A DNA stretch of 18,421 nt from an uncultured Clostridia bacterium (GTDB taxonomy: Bacteria > Bacillota > Clostridia > TANB77 > CAG-508), in the NCBI GenBank assembly GCA_934122085.1, contig CAKOVS010000017.1, positions 1 to 18,421 on the forward strand, given 5' to 3'. Shown here piece by piece: positions 7,485 through 13,766 of this stretch (position 1 is its first letter; each line of letters opens with the position of its first letter). Both the position numbers and the translations under genes were made by a program. The notes under the pieces are model-generated. The model was not told the DNA's origin, made no database searches, and was given only the letters and a program-made list of their open reading frames with translations.

Positions 7485-9317
7485 TTATATTTGCGTTTCT
7501 TGCTCTGTAATTTGCTCTTGTTCAGCCTTTGGTGTTGTAGTATATTCTAATGGTATTCCATAAAAATCTTCATATACTTCTTTCCAAACTTCAGAATTTT
7601 TTTCTTTCATTTCTTCTGCATTTTCTTTTTCTGCCATTCCATCTGTTGGATATATTGGTGCTTCAATATTTATATAATATTCTTGAACAGGAAAACCATC
7701 ATCTCCAACAATATTACTATCTCTCATAGTAATAAATATTGGTATTATTGGTACATTATTTCTTGCTGCAAATTTATATGCTCCTATTTTTAGTGGCTTT
7801 GGTTTAGTATAATTCCACCACATACTTTGTTCTGGATATATTAATATACAGTCTCCTCTTTGTAAAATTGTATCAACAGCTTTCATAAATTCTACCATTG
7901 TTCTTCTATTTGAACTTAATGGTAATGTGTCTGCATTTCTAAATAAAAATCCATAAAATCCTGGAAAATTTGTATAATTTCCTTCTCTTATAACTTTATA
8001 TAATTTTTTTGTTTTATTTAATCCTGCATCTCTAAATGTTTTTTCTATTGCAAATGAATCAAATGGATTAAAATGATTGCATGTTATAACTGCTCCACCT
8101 TCTATATTTGCTAAGTTTTCAATTCCTTTTACATCTTTTATTATAAGTTTGTTATTTCTGATTATTTCACTAAGGAATTTTTCACCAACTTTATTTGCAA
8201 ATGCTGCTTTCCATCTATTCATTCTTTTGCTTTTTAAATAATCTACATTATCTGGTGTTAAAACAATATTTTCTGGATCATTTTCAACATCTAAATCAAA
8301 TTTTCCTTCTTTTTCTAATTGTTTTATTTTTTCTAAAATTTCTAATCTATCTTTTGATTTTTCTATTTTCTTTAAGTTTTCATCTATTACTTTTTGATTT
8401 GATCTATCATCACCAACACAAGAATTTTCTTTTTCTGCTAAAAGTCTTAAATTTTTTTCTGCCTCTCTATCTTTAAATTTTTGTTCCTCTGTATATTCAG
8501 ATTGTATTTTTAATATTTCATCATAAAATTCTGTTTTTTTAGCATATTCCCAGAAAAATTCTTTATATAATACATCTTCAAAATGCCATGGTTTGTATGC
8601 AAAATTGTAATGTACTAATTTTATATCTTCTCTTTTTGTTGTTGCATTAACAAGTGGCATACAATCCCATTGTCTATCAACTAATGTTACTCTTCCTTTA
8701 CACAATCTATTTAAATAATCTTGATCTTGTGCAACTGAAAATCTTACTGTTGTTAATAAATATATAAATTTTTCTTGAAATTTAAATTTTCTTAGTTGGT
8801 CAAGATTCATTAATAAAACACCTGCATTAAAATATTTTGTATATGACTCAACTCCGACAACTAATTCTGCATAATCTTGAAATACTTTATTATATTGAAT
8901 TATATCATCTGGTGCTGCTGCAACTAAATTTGTTCCCATATCTGTATTATATAATTCTGATATATCTCCAACAATTGTTATATCACTATCTAAATATAGT
9001 ATTTTATCATATTGTGGATATAATTCTGGTAAAAACAATCTAAAATATGTTGTATTTGTATAATAATCTCTTGTATATAATTTGTCTTTTACTTTTTCCA
9101 AATAATAATTCAAATCAACAAATTCTATATTTACATATTCATTTTCATATTTTTTTATTTGTTTCATATGTTCTTCTTTTACATTTGTATGTAGTACTTT
9201 TATACAATAATTATATTCTTTACTTGCATTATCTATTAATGATTGTAATGCAACTGCTAAAAATGGTGTATATGCATCATCAATTGCAAAACAAATTGGT
9301 ATTATATTTTTTTCCAT
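7485..9317 (-). CDS. Fusion protein: family 8 glycosyltransferase plus PlsC-like acyltransferase
   Basis: A 610-residue two-domain enzyme. Residues 1-265 are a GT8 glycosyltransferase of the LPS galactosyl/glucosyltransferase type: IPICFAIDDAY at the nucleotide-sugar site, the metal-binding DSD (110-112) in ILYLDSD, FNAGVLLMN (163-171), DQD (198-200), and H236 with the HYNFAYKPWHF segment that closes the donor site. Residues 266-390 are a charged, helical linker with Lys/Glu-rich coiled-coil character. Residues 391-560 are an acyltransferase with NHFNPFD (414-420, standard HX4D) and YPEQ (494-497). The C-terminal 40 residues are Glu/Gln/Thr-rich. There is no transmembrane helix or signal peptide, so it probably acts at the cytoplasmic membrane face. 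The ATG abuts the stop of the upstream GT8 gene (TAAATG), with AGAGGAA as ribosome site. Glycosylation and acylation of one acceptor is inference. Confidence 0.9.
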   Translation of the reverse strand: MEKNIIPICFAIDDAYTPFLAVALQSLIDNASKEYNYCIKVLHTNVKEEHMKQIKKYENEYVNIEFVDLNYYLEKVKDKLYTRDYYTNTTYFRLFLPELYPQYDKILYLDSDITIVGDISELYNTDMGTNLVAAAPDDIIQYNKVFQDYAELVVGVESYTKYFNAGVLLMNLDQLRKFKFQEKFIYLLTTVRFSVAQDQDYLNRLCKGRVTLVDRQWDCMPLVNATTKREDIKLVHYNFAYKPWHFEDVLYKEFFWEYAKKTEFYDEILKIQSEYTEEQKFKDREAEKNLRLLAEKENSCVGDDRSNQKVIDENLKKIEKSKDRLEILEKIKQLEKEGKFDLDVENDPENIVLTPDNVDYLKSKRMNRWKAAFANKVGEKFLSEIIRNNKLIIKDVKGIENLANIEGGAVITCNHFNPFDSFAIEKTFRDAGLNKTKKLYKVIREGNYTNFPGFYGFLFRNADTLPLSSNRRTMVEFMKAVDTILQRGDCILIYPEQSMWWNYTKPKPLKIGAYKFAARNNVPIIPIFITMRDSNIVGDDGFPVQEYYINIEAPIYPTDGMAEKENAEEMKEKNSEVWKEVYEDFYGIPLEYTTTPKAEQEQITEQETQI

Positions 9318-10157
9318 TTAAACTTCCTCTCTTAAATCACTTTCGAATTTATCTTTTAATTTTAAATATTCTTCTAAATCTTCATCAAATGCATGACATT
9401 TTAATATATTATGCACTTCTTCTACATTCCATTGCTTGAAATTTTCTGTATGTGGATATGGTTTTAGTAAAAGTCTTTTGCAAAAATGACATACAACAGT
9501 ATCTTTTCTATTGAATTTTGATTGTTCATTAAATTTTCTTGGTAATAATTTTTTCTTTGTTGTTGACCAAAATATTGCATCTTGATCAGCAAATAATAAT
9601 TTTCTAGTTCTTATTAAATTTCTTGCTTTTTCAAATAGTTTTGTTTCTTTTGCCATTTTCATATTAAATAATAACATTCCTGCATTTATATAGTCTGGTC
9701 TAATTATCCATTTACCATATTTTTCTCTTACAGCGGCATATTCATATTTTTCTATGTCTATGTCATATAACTTTGAAATATCATCACCAATCATCATATC
9801 TATATCTAAATATAATATCTTATCAGGAATATTGGGAATTTCATCTATCAGTAATCTTAAAAGTGTATATGGTGTACAATATGCACTTTCATTTTTACAT
9901 TTCATAAATTCTTTTTCATATAAATTTGTAACATCTATTTTGTTTACTTTATTTTGTGGATTTCTACTTTTTATTACTTCATTTAAAAACTCTACTTGTT
10001 CATCTGTTATACATACATATTCTGGTTTTAATCTTGATAGATCCATTGTGAGTATATAACAATTTATTGTTTCTTGTGTTCTTTTAGTCATTGATATTAG
10101 TTGAGTTAGTGCTCCATCAAATACTTTTTTATTTCCACATAATAATAAGTTAATCAT
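9318..10157 (-). CDS. Family 8 glycosyltransferase
   Basis: Transfers a sugar from a nucleotide-sugar donor with retention of configuration; acceptor unknown. From the chosen ATG it has 279 residues. Recognisable features: the Rossmann-like N terminus INLLLCGNK; the metal-binding DID (118-120) within KILYLDIDMMIG; INAGMLLFNM (157-166); ADQDAIFW (190-197); and a C-terminal CHFCKRLLLKPYP segment corresponding to the GT8 His/Lys closing loop. The frame is open 21 codons further upstream, but AAGGAT lies 7 nt before the ATG at 10155-10157, downstream of a consensus promoter, which fixes the start. It is the first gene of a run that continues with the GT8-acyltransferase fusion, a PlsC-like gene and mutL; its stop directly abuts the next ATG. 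The two GT8 domains are related but clearly different. Confidence 0.92.
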   Translation of the reverse strand: MINLLLCGNKKVFDGALTQLISMTKRTQETINCYILTMDLSRLKPEYVCITDEQVEFLNEVIKSRNPQNKVNKIDVTNLYEKEFMKCKNESAYCTPYTLLRLLIDEIPNIPDKILYLDIDMMIGDDISKLYDIDIEKYEYAAVREKYGKWIIRPDYINAGMLLFNMKMAKETKLFEKARNLIRTRKLLFADQDAIFWSTTKKKLLPRKFNEQSKFNRKDTVVCHFCKRLLLKPYPHTENFKQWNVEEVHNILKCHAFDEDLEEYLKLKDKFESDLREEV

Positions 10158-10191
10158 TTTTCTTATCCTTTTTACTTTTATTTCATTATAT

Positions 10192-10220
10192 AGTATACTT
10201 ATTTTTTGGTATTTTGTCAA
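10192..10220 (-). promoter_or_regulatory. Sigma-A promoter of the GT8-acyltransferase-mutL operon
   Basis: On the minus strand TTGACA (10215-10220) and TATACT (10192-10197) are separated by 17 bp. Predicted start near 10185 leaves a leader of about 28 nt before the GT8 ATG. No other good promoter was found down to mutL, so the four genes are probably one transcript. Confidence 0.85.
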
Positions 10221-10261
10221 ATTTTAAAACTTAATTTATAAAAATTTTGATTATCTTTTAT

Positions 10262-10279
10262 AAATCAATATATTGATTT
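10262..10279. promoter_or_regulatory. Perfect 18-bp palindrome upstream of the GT8 promoter
   Basis: AAATCAATATATTGATTT is perfectly self-complementary. It lies about 42 bp upstream of the -35 box of the glycosyltransferase operon, between that promoter and the terminator of the preceding unit. The position suits an activator or a remote operator. Its high A+T content weakens the case. Confidence 0.4.
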
Positions 10280-10285
10280 TATACA

Positions 10286-10335
10286 AAAAAGAAGACTAGA
10301 ATAGCAAAACTTTTCACTATTCTAGTCTTCTTTTT
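10286..10335. terminator. Strong intrinsic terminator after the two orphan genes
   Basis: Perfect 19-bp arms, 10286-10304 and 10317-10335, surround a 12-nt loop; the core is GAAGACTAGAATAG. A run of five U ends it on either strand. It begins 12 nt after the stop codon of the 116-residue gene (minus strand) and insulates that unit from the GT8 operon. Confidence 0.9.
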
Positions 10336-10346
10336 AATCTTTAGAG

Positions 10347-10697
10347 TTAATTTTTAGCAACATATGCATATCCACCAGAATTACTAGGCGTACTAGGGCA
10401 CTTATACAAAACTTCTTCCAAGTCTTTATGGCTCGTAATTTTATACACATACCCCCATTCATTTTCAACTTCATTCCATGCAAACAGAATATTTTTCGTT
10501 GAAAAAGAATAATGTTTCCCGTCAGTACTCTTATGGATCTTATTTTTATGCAAAAAATCCTTCAGGCTTTTTACATCAAAAACAATCTGCAAATTTTCAT
10601 TTGCATGCATATTGCACCAATTCGAAACTTGCCGTTCCATTTCAGGAACTTCCAACTCAAACCAATTTTCAGCCCAACTCATAGAATTCATTGCCAT
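10347..10697 (-). CDS. Hypothetical 116-residue protein, second gene of an orphan pair
   Basis: Unrecognised soluble protein with no signal peptide or membrane helix. The N-terminal half has the Trp-rich SWAENWFELEVPEMERQVSNW and looks amphipathic and helical. The middle has a KSLKDFLHKNKIHKSTDGKHYSFS stretch, split here by AENL and VFDV strands, and the C terminus is SNSGGYAYVAKN. The ATG at 10695-10697 follows AAGGAGAGAG with a rather long spacer. The gene begins 30 nt after the 133-residue gene and shares its ATGGCAATGA start sequence (MAM). The pair has one promoter and a strong terminator. C-ending codons and GC content (about 35-38% in sampled stretches) are higher than in the flanking housekeeping genes, which suggests later acquisition or different constraint. 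Confidence 0.7.
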   Translation of the reverse strand: MAMNSMSWAENWFELEVPEMERQVSNWCNMHANENLQIVFDVKSLKDFLHKNKIHKSTDGKHYSFSTKNILFAWNEVENEWGYVYKITSHKDLEEVLYKCPSTPSNSGGYAYVAKN

Positions 10698-10727
10698 AAT
10701 AAAATCTCTCTCCTTTTCAATTATTCA

Positions 10728-11129
10728 TTAAAGTGATAATTCCATCAAACCTTCACTAGAATTGATAGTTTTTGGAATAACATACACCTCTTTTCCATTA
10801 ATAATTGCCTTATATAAAATGTAATGGTCTAAACCAAATACATCTACATAATAAAGTTCAATGTTAGACTCATAGCCCAAGCCAATTGCTCTTTTGATTG
10901 TTCCTGTTAATTTTTTTTGACTAAAACAATCAAAAATTTTAATTGTGTTTAACAAACCTATTCCAAATTTGCTTTCTTTTGCAAATTTGTCAAACTTTGT
11001 TTTGCTTATGACTATTTGCCGAGTTCTACTTTCAGGAAGGCTTGCTATCATATTTAAAATAGTCTTTACACTTCCCTCTGCTTGTGAATAAGGTTTTCCA
11101 TCGTTTCTGACAGCGCGAATCATTGCCAT
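10728..11129 (-). CDS. Hypothetical 133-residue protein, first gene of an orphan pair
   Basis: Unrecognised. The frame is open 28 codons further upstream to 11213, but that part crosses the promoter and a hairpin. GGAGGGAG lies just before the ATG at 11127-11129, so the protein is taken as 133 residues starting MAMIRAVRNDGKPYSQ. It looks like a compact soluble alpha/beta protein with helices around residues 18-32 and 60-78, then beta-rich segments (ESNIELYYVDVFGLDHYILYK is broken into IELYYVDV and HYILYKAI) and EVYVIPKTI near the end. No catalytic motif, signal or membrane segment was seen. Its own promoter (11197-11225) and the downstream partner gene make a two-gene unit. The function is unknown. 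Confidence 0.7.
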   Translation of the reverse strand: MAMIRAVRNDGKPYSQAEGSVKTILNMIASLPESRTRQIVISKTKFDKFAKESKFGIGLLNTIKIFDCFSQKKLTGTIKRAIGLGYESNIELYYVDVFGLDHYILYKAIINGKEVYVIPKTINSSEGLMELSL

Positions 11130-11149
11130 AAGTTTCTCCCTCCAAATGT

Positions 11150-11196
11150 CTAAAAATAAAAATGCAATGTGTGTACTTGACACAACACTGCATTTT
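11150..11196 (-). terminator. Terminator after the alcohol dehydrogenase gene, overlapping the next promoter's start site
   Basis: On the minus strand AAAATGCA-TGT-GTGT pairs with ACACACA-TGCATTTT (arms 11180-11196 and 11159-11174, with a one-base bulge and one mismatch), followed by the U-rich TTTTTATTTTT. It begins about 43 nt after the adh stop codon. The predicted start site of the orphan-pair promoter, near 11190, falls inside the first arm. Confidence 0.7.
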
Positions 11197-11225
11197 ATTA
11201 TAACATATATCATTAATTTTGTCTA
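11197..11225 (-). promoter_or_regulatory. Promoter of the orphan gene pair, extended -10
   Basis: Minus-strand TAGACA (11220-11225) and TATAAT (11197-11202) are separated by 17 bp, with TG one base before the -10 (TGTTATAAT). Predicted start is near 11190, about 60 nt before the ATG. It lies between the adh stop codon and the adh terminator. Confidence 0.75.
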
Positions 11226-11238
11226 TCTTTTTTAGCAA

Positions 11239-12399
11239 TTAAAAAGCTCTTCTAAACAATTCAATAAAGTCTTCTTTTGATACTTCTCTTGGATTTCCTG
11301 GTTTGCAAGGATCTTGCATTGCTTTATCTGCTAACATTTCAAAATCTTCTTCTTTAGCTCCAACATCTCTAACTCTTTGTGTTATTCCTACTGATTTTGA
11401 TAATTCAGATATCATCCATACAAATGTATTTATAACATCTTGGTCATTTAAGTTTGCAGCATCTGGTCTACCAATTTCACATAAGATTTCTCTAAATCTT
11501 TGTGCTGTTGCTGGATCTTCACCATTAAATCTCATAACTGTTGGTAATAAAATAGCATTTGCTAAACCATGTGGAGTATCATAAACAGCTCCTAATTGAT
11601 GTGCCATTGAGTGTACAATTCCTAATCCTACATTTGAGAATCCCATACCAGCAATATATTGAGCTAATCCCATCATTTCGATTGCTTCTTCATCTTTTTC
11701 ATTTACTGCTGATGATAAATATTTGAATATTAATTTTATTGCTTTCATATGGAACATATCTGACATTGTATTATGTGCTTTTGTGATGTATCCTTCAACT
11801 GCATGTGTTAATGCATCCATTCCTGTAGCTGATGCTAATGATTTTGGCATTGTTGCCATTAAGTCTGAATCAACAATTGCCATAATTGGAATATCATGTG
11901 GATCTACACATACCATCTTTATTTCTCTTTCTTCATCTGTTATAACATAATTTATTGTTACTTCAGCAGCTGTTCCTGATGTTGTTGGTAATGCTATTAC
12001 TGGCATGCCTCTATTTACAGTGTTTGATGCACCATTTAATGATACAATATCAGCTCTGTCTGGGTTTGTCATAACTATAGATATTCCTTTTGCTGTATCT
12101 ATACTTGATCCTCCACCAACTGCAACAATTACATCTGCACCTGATTTTTTACAAGCTTCAATTCCATCTGTTACATTTTTTATTGTTGGGTTTGGTTTTA
12201 CTTCTGAATATACTTCAAAAGGTATTCCTGCATTTTCTAAAACATCTGTAACTTTATTGATAACTCCACATTCTGCTAATGATTTATCTGTAACTACAAA
12301 TGCTTTTTTAAATCCTCTGTTTTTTATTTCTGGTGCTAATTCTTCTCTTGCACCTTTTCCAAAATATGATGTTTCATTTAACATAAATCTAACTGACAT
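11239..12399 (-). CDS. Iron-containing alcohol dehydrogenase, lactaldehyde reductase-like
   Basis: NAD(P)-dependent group III alcohol dehydrogenase, 386 residues, full length. It interconverts an aldehyde and an alcohol in fermentative redox balance. The dinucleotide-binding part shows GGGSSIDTAK (95-104) and PTTSGTAAEVT (138-148). The metal ligands are D195, H199 (MDALTHAVEGY), H263 and H277 (HSMAHQLGAVYDTPHG), the same set and spacing as FucO. The C-terminal DPCKPGNPREVSKEDFIELF also resembles FucO and 1,3-propanediol dehydrogenases. The substrate (lactaldehyde, propanediol or a general short-chain alcohol) cannot be settled from sequence alone, so no symbol is given. The start ATG follows GAAGGAG with a suitable spacer. 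It ends at the hairpin 11150-11196. No B12 or fucose genes are nearby. Confidence 0.93.
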   Translation of the reverse strand: MSVRFMLNETSYFGKGAREELAPEIKNRGFKKAFVVTDKSLAECGVINKVTDVLENAGIPFEVYSEVKPNPTIKNVTDGIEACKKSGADVIVAVGGGSSIDTAKGISIVMTNPDRADIVSLNGASNTVNRGMPVIALPTTSGTAAEVTINYVITDEEREIKMVCVDPHDIPIMAIVDSDLMATMPKSLASATGMDALTHAVEGYITKAHNTMSDMFHMKAIKLIFKYLSSAVNEKDEEAIEMMGLAQYIAGMGFSNVGLGIVHSMAHQLGAVYDTPHGLANAILLPTVMRFNGEDPATAQRFREILCEIGRPDAANLNDQDVINTFVWMISELSKSVGITQRVRDVGAKEEDFEMLADKAMQDPCKPGNPREVSKEDFIELFRRAF

Positions 12400-12459
12400 A
12401 TTTTTTTACACTCCTTCTTTTGAATCTTATTCCTCTTTTATAAGAGTTTTTTTATTTAT

Positions 12460-12483
12460 ATAATCGCCTATTGGCGCAATTAT
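12460..12483. other. Small inverted repeat between the membrane-protein gene and adh
   Basis: ATAAT-CGCC (12460-12468) pairs with GGCG-ATTAT (12473-12483) around TATT, with a two-base bulge. No U-run follows on either strand, so it is not an obvious terminator. It overlaps a TATAAT-like box (12479-12484, minus strand) that lacks a good -35. It could be an operator for adh. Confidence 0.35.
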
Positions 12484-12497
12484 ATACTACTGTATAT

Positions 12498-13136
12498 TTA
12501 ATTTTCTGCATATGTTGCTGGTATTTCAAATAGTTTACTATTTATTTCTTGAGTTATTTCTATTTTTTGCAATTCTTCTGTTCCATTTTCATATATTGTT
12601 TTTATATATACTAAATCTTTGTTTTTATCAAAATAAAATCTTGTTTTTGTTTTACTTTCATCAATATCTAATGATGTTGTTTCTGAAAACATTGTTGCAC
12701 CTGTGTATTCTTCGTATTTTAATTTTCTGCCTCTTACTTTTTCTTCTCCATTAGTATGTTCTTTTCCTACAACATCTTTTATCCAATCTATTACAATACT
12801 ATTTTCTATATTTGCACTATTATATATGTAATATTCTTCCTTGTCATGTATAATATAATATGTTTTATTATCATTTATAATTGTTGTTGTATGTTTACCA
12901 TCTGCATAACTATCTATTGCTGTTTTATTCCCATCTTTGGCTACTATTGTTTTATTTTTTGAATCCTTTTCCTTTATAAATTGATATGATTGCATTGAAC
13001 TTAGTTTGTCATATTCTCCTTGTAACAATTGTTCTTCTACTGCTGTTTTATTTTTATTAATTACTACTACAATTACTATAATTGCAATTATTACTAATAT
13101 AATTGGTATTATTGGTATTCTTATCTTTTTCTTCAT
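12498..13136 (-). CDS. Membrane-anchored extracytoplasmic protein of unknown function
   Basis: 212 residues. Basic MKKKIR is followed by a long Ile/Val-rich hydrophobic helix (about residues 7-27) with no lipobox cysteine, so the protein is probably held by one N-terminal helix with the rest outside. The external part alternates short beta-like segments (TTTIINDNKTYYIIH, EYYIYNSA, KTRFYFDKNKDLVYIKTIY) and ends in EIPATYAEN. This pattern of repeated strands with Lys/Asp turns is loosely like LolA/LppX-type lipid-carrier folds, but that is only an impression. Ribosome-site candidate is AAGGA, about 12 nt before the ATG. It lies 57 nt after def and 98 nt before adh; cotranscription with def is likely because no terminator is visible between them. 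Confidence 0.8.
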   Translation of the reverse strand: MKKKIRIPIIPIILVIIAIIVIVVVINKNKTAVEEQLLQGEYDKLSSMQSYQFIKEKDSKNKTIVAKDGNKTAIDSYADGKHTTTIINDNKTYYIIHDKEEYYIYNSANIENSIVIDWIKDVVGKEHTNGEEKVRGRKLKYEEYTGATMFSETTSLDIDESKTKTRFYFDKNKDLVYIKTIYENGTEELQKIEITQEINSKLFEIPATYAEN

Positions 13137-13193
13137 TTTACTTCACATTCCTTTTTCATTTTGAATATTTAGTAGACTTTGTCTAATTGTTTT

Positions 13194-13673
13194 TTAATTT
13201 TGATTATTGTCAACATATTCTAATGTTCCTGGTATCATTCTATCTATAAAAACAATTCCATCTAAATGGTCAATTTCATGTGCAACTGCTTGTGCTAATA
13301 AGTCTTTTGCTTTTAATTTAAACTTTTTTCCTTCTCTATCTAATGCTTCTACTGTAAGTTCCTTTGGTCTTACAACTTTTGCATATTCATTTGGAAAACT
13401 TAAGCAACCTTCTTCTACTTCATGTTCTCCTTTTGTACTTGTTATTTTAGGATTTATAAATACTCTTGCACCTTCTCCATCTTCTATATCTATTACAACT
13501 ACTCTTTTTAAAACACCTACTTGTACAGCTGATAGTCCAACTCCATTGTATTTATACATTGTTTCTATCATGTCATCTATTAATGTTTGTATTTTGTCAT
13601 CTATTATATCTATTTCTCTTGATTTTTTTCTTAGTATTTCGTCTTTTTCAAGTCTCATTGTTCTTATTGCCAC
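13194..13673 (-). CDS. def: Peptide deformylase
   Basis: Removes the formyl group from the N-terminal methionine of new proteins. With a GTG start it has 159 residues and begins MAIRTMRLEKDEIL, as expected for the family. The three active-site motifs are GVGLSAVQ (44-51, usually GLAAPQ), EGCLS with metal-binding C90, and HEIDH (132-136) with the two metal-binding histidines and catalytic Glu133. The GTG (13671-13673) is preceded by GAAGGGAG. The open frame runs upstream to 13739 but would overlap the promoter. It follows priA with a 93-nt gap holding its own promoter; priA-def adjacency is common in bacteria, but fmt does not follow here. Confidence 0.96.
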   Translation of the reverse strand: MAIRTMRLEKDEILRKKSREIDIIDDKIQTLIDDMIETMYKYNGVGLSAVQVGVLKRVVVIDIEDGEGARVFINPKITSTKGEHEVEEGCLSFPNEYAKVVRPKELTVEALDREGKKFKLKAKDLLAQAVAHEIDHLDGIVFIDRMIPGTLEYVDNNQN

Positions 13674-13710
13674 GTTTATATTCTCCCTTCTATGCACTAT
13701 TACCTTAAAT

Positions 13711-13739
13711 ATCATATCCCAAATAAGTTTATTTGTCAA
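13711..13739 (-). promoter_or_regulatory. Sigma-A promoter of def
   Basis: Minus-strand TTGACA (13734-13739) and TATGAT (13711-13716) are separated by 17 bp. Predicted start is near 13704, about 30 nt before the GTG. This lets def and the downstream membrane-protein gene be transcribed independently of priA. Confidence 0.8.
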
Positions 13740-13766
13740 TTATTTTCGACTAAAATCTATTGGTAA

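Noticed and set aside
9047..9439. 130-residue hydrophobic plus-strand frame
   Set aside because: It is antisense to the GT8 genes, with the same Leu/Tyr/His-rich shadow composition and no Shine-Dalgarno.
11032..11238. 68-residue minus-strand frame overlapping the orphan pair promoter
   Set aside because: It overlaps the better supported 133-residue gene in another frame, spans the promoter and hairpin, and has no ribosome site.
12433..12453. CTCTT-TTAT-AAGAG hairpin followed by a T-run on the plus strand
   Set aside because: It looks like a plus-strand terminator, but no plus-strand gene lies upstream, and the stem is only 5 bp in AT-rich DNA.
12005..12463. 152-residue plus-strand open frame
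   Set aside because: It is antisense to the alcohol dehydrogenase gene with no ribosome site or family resemblance.
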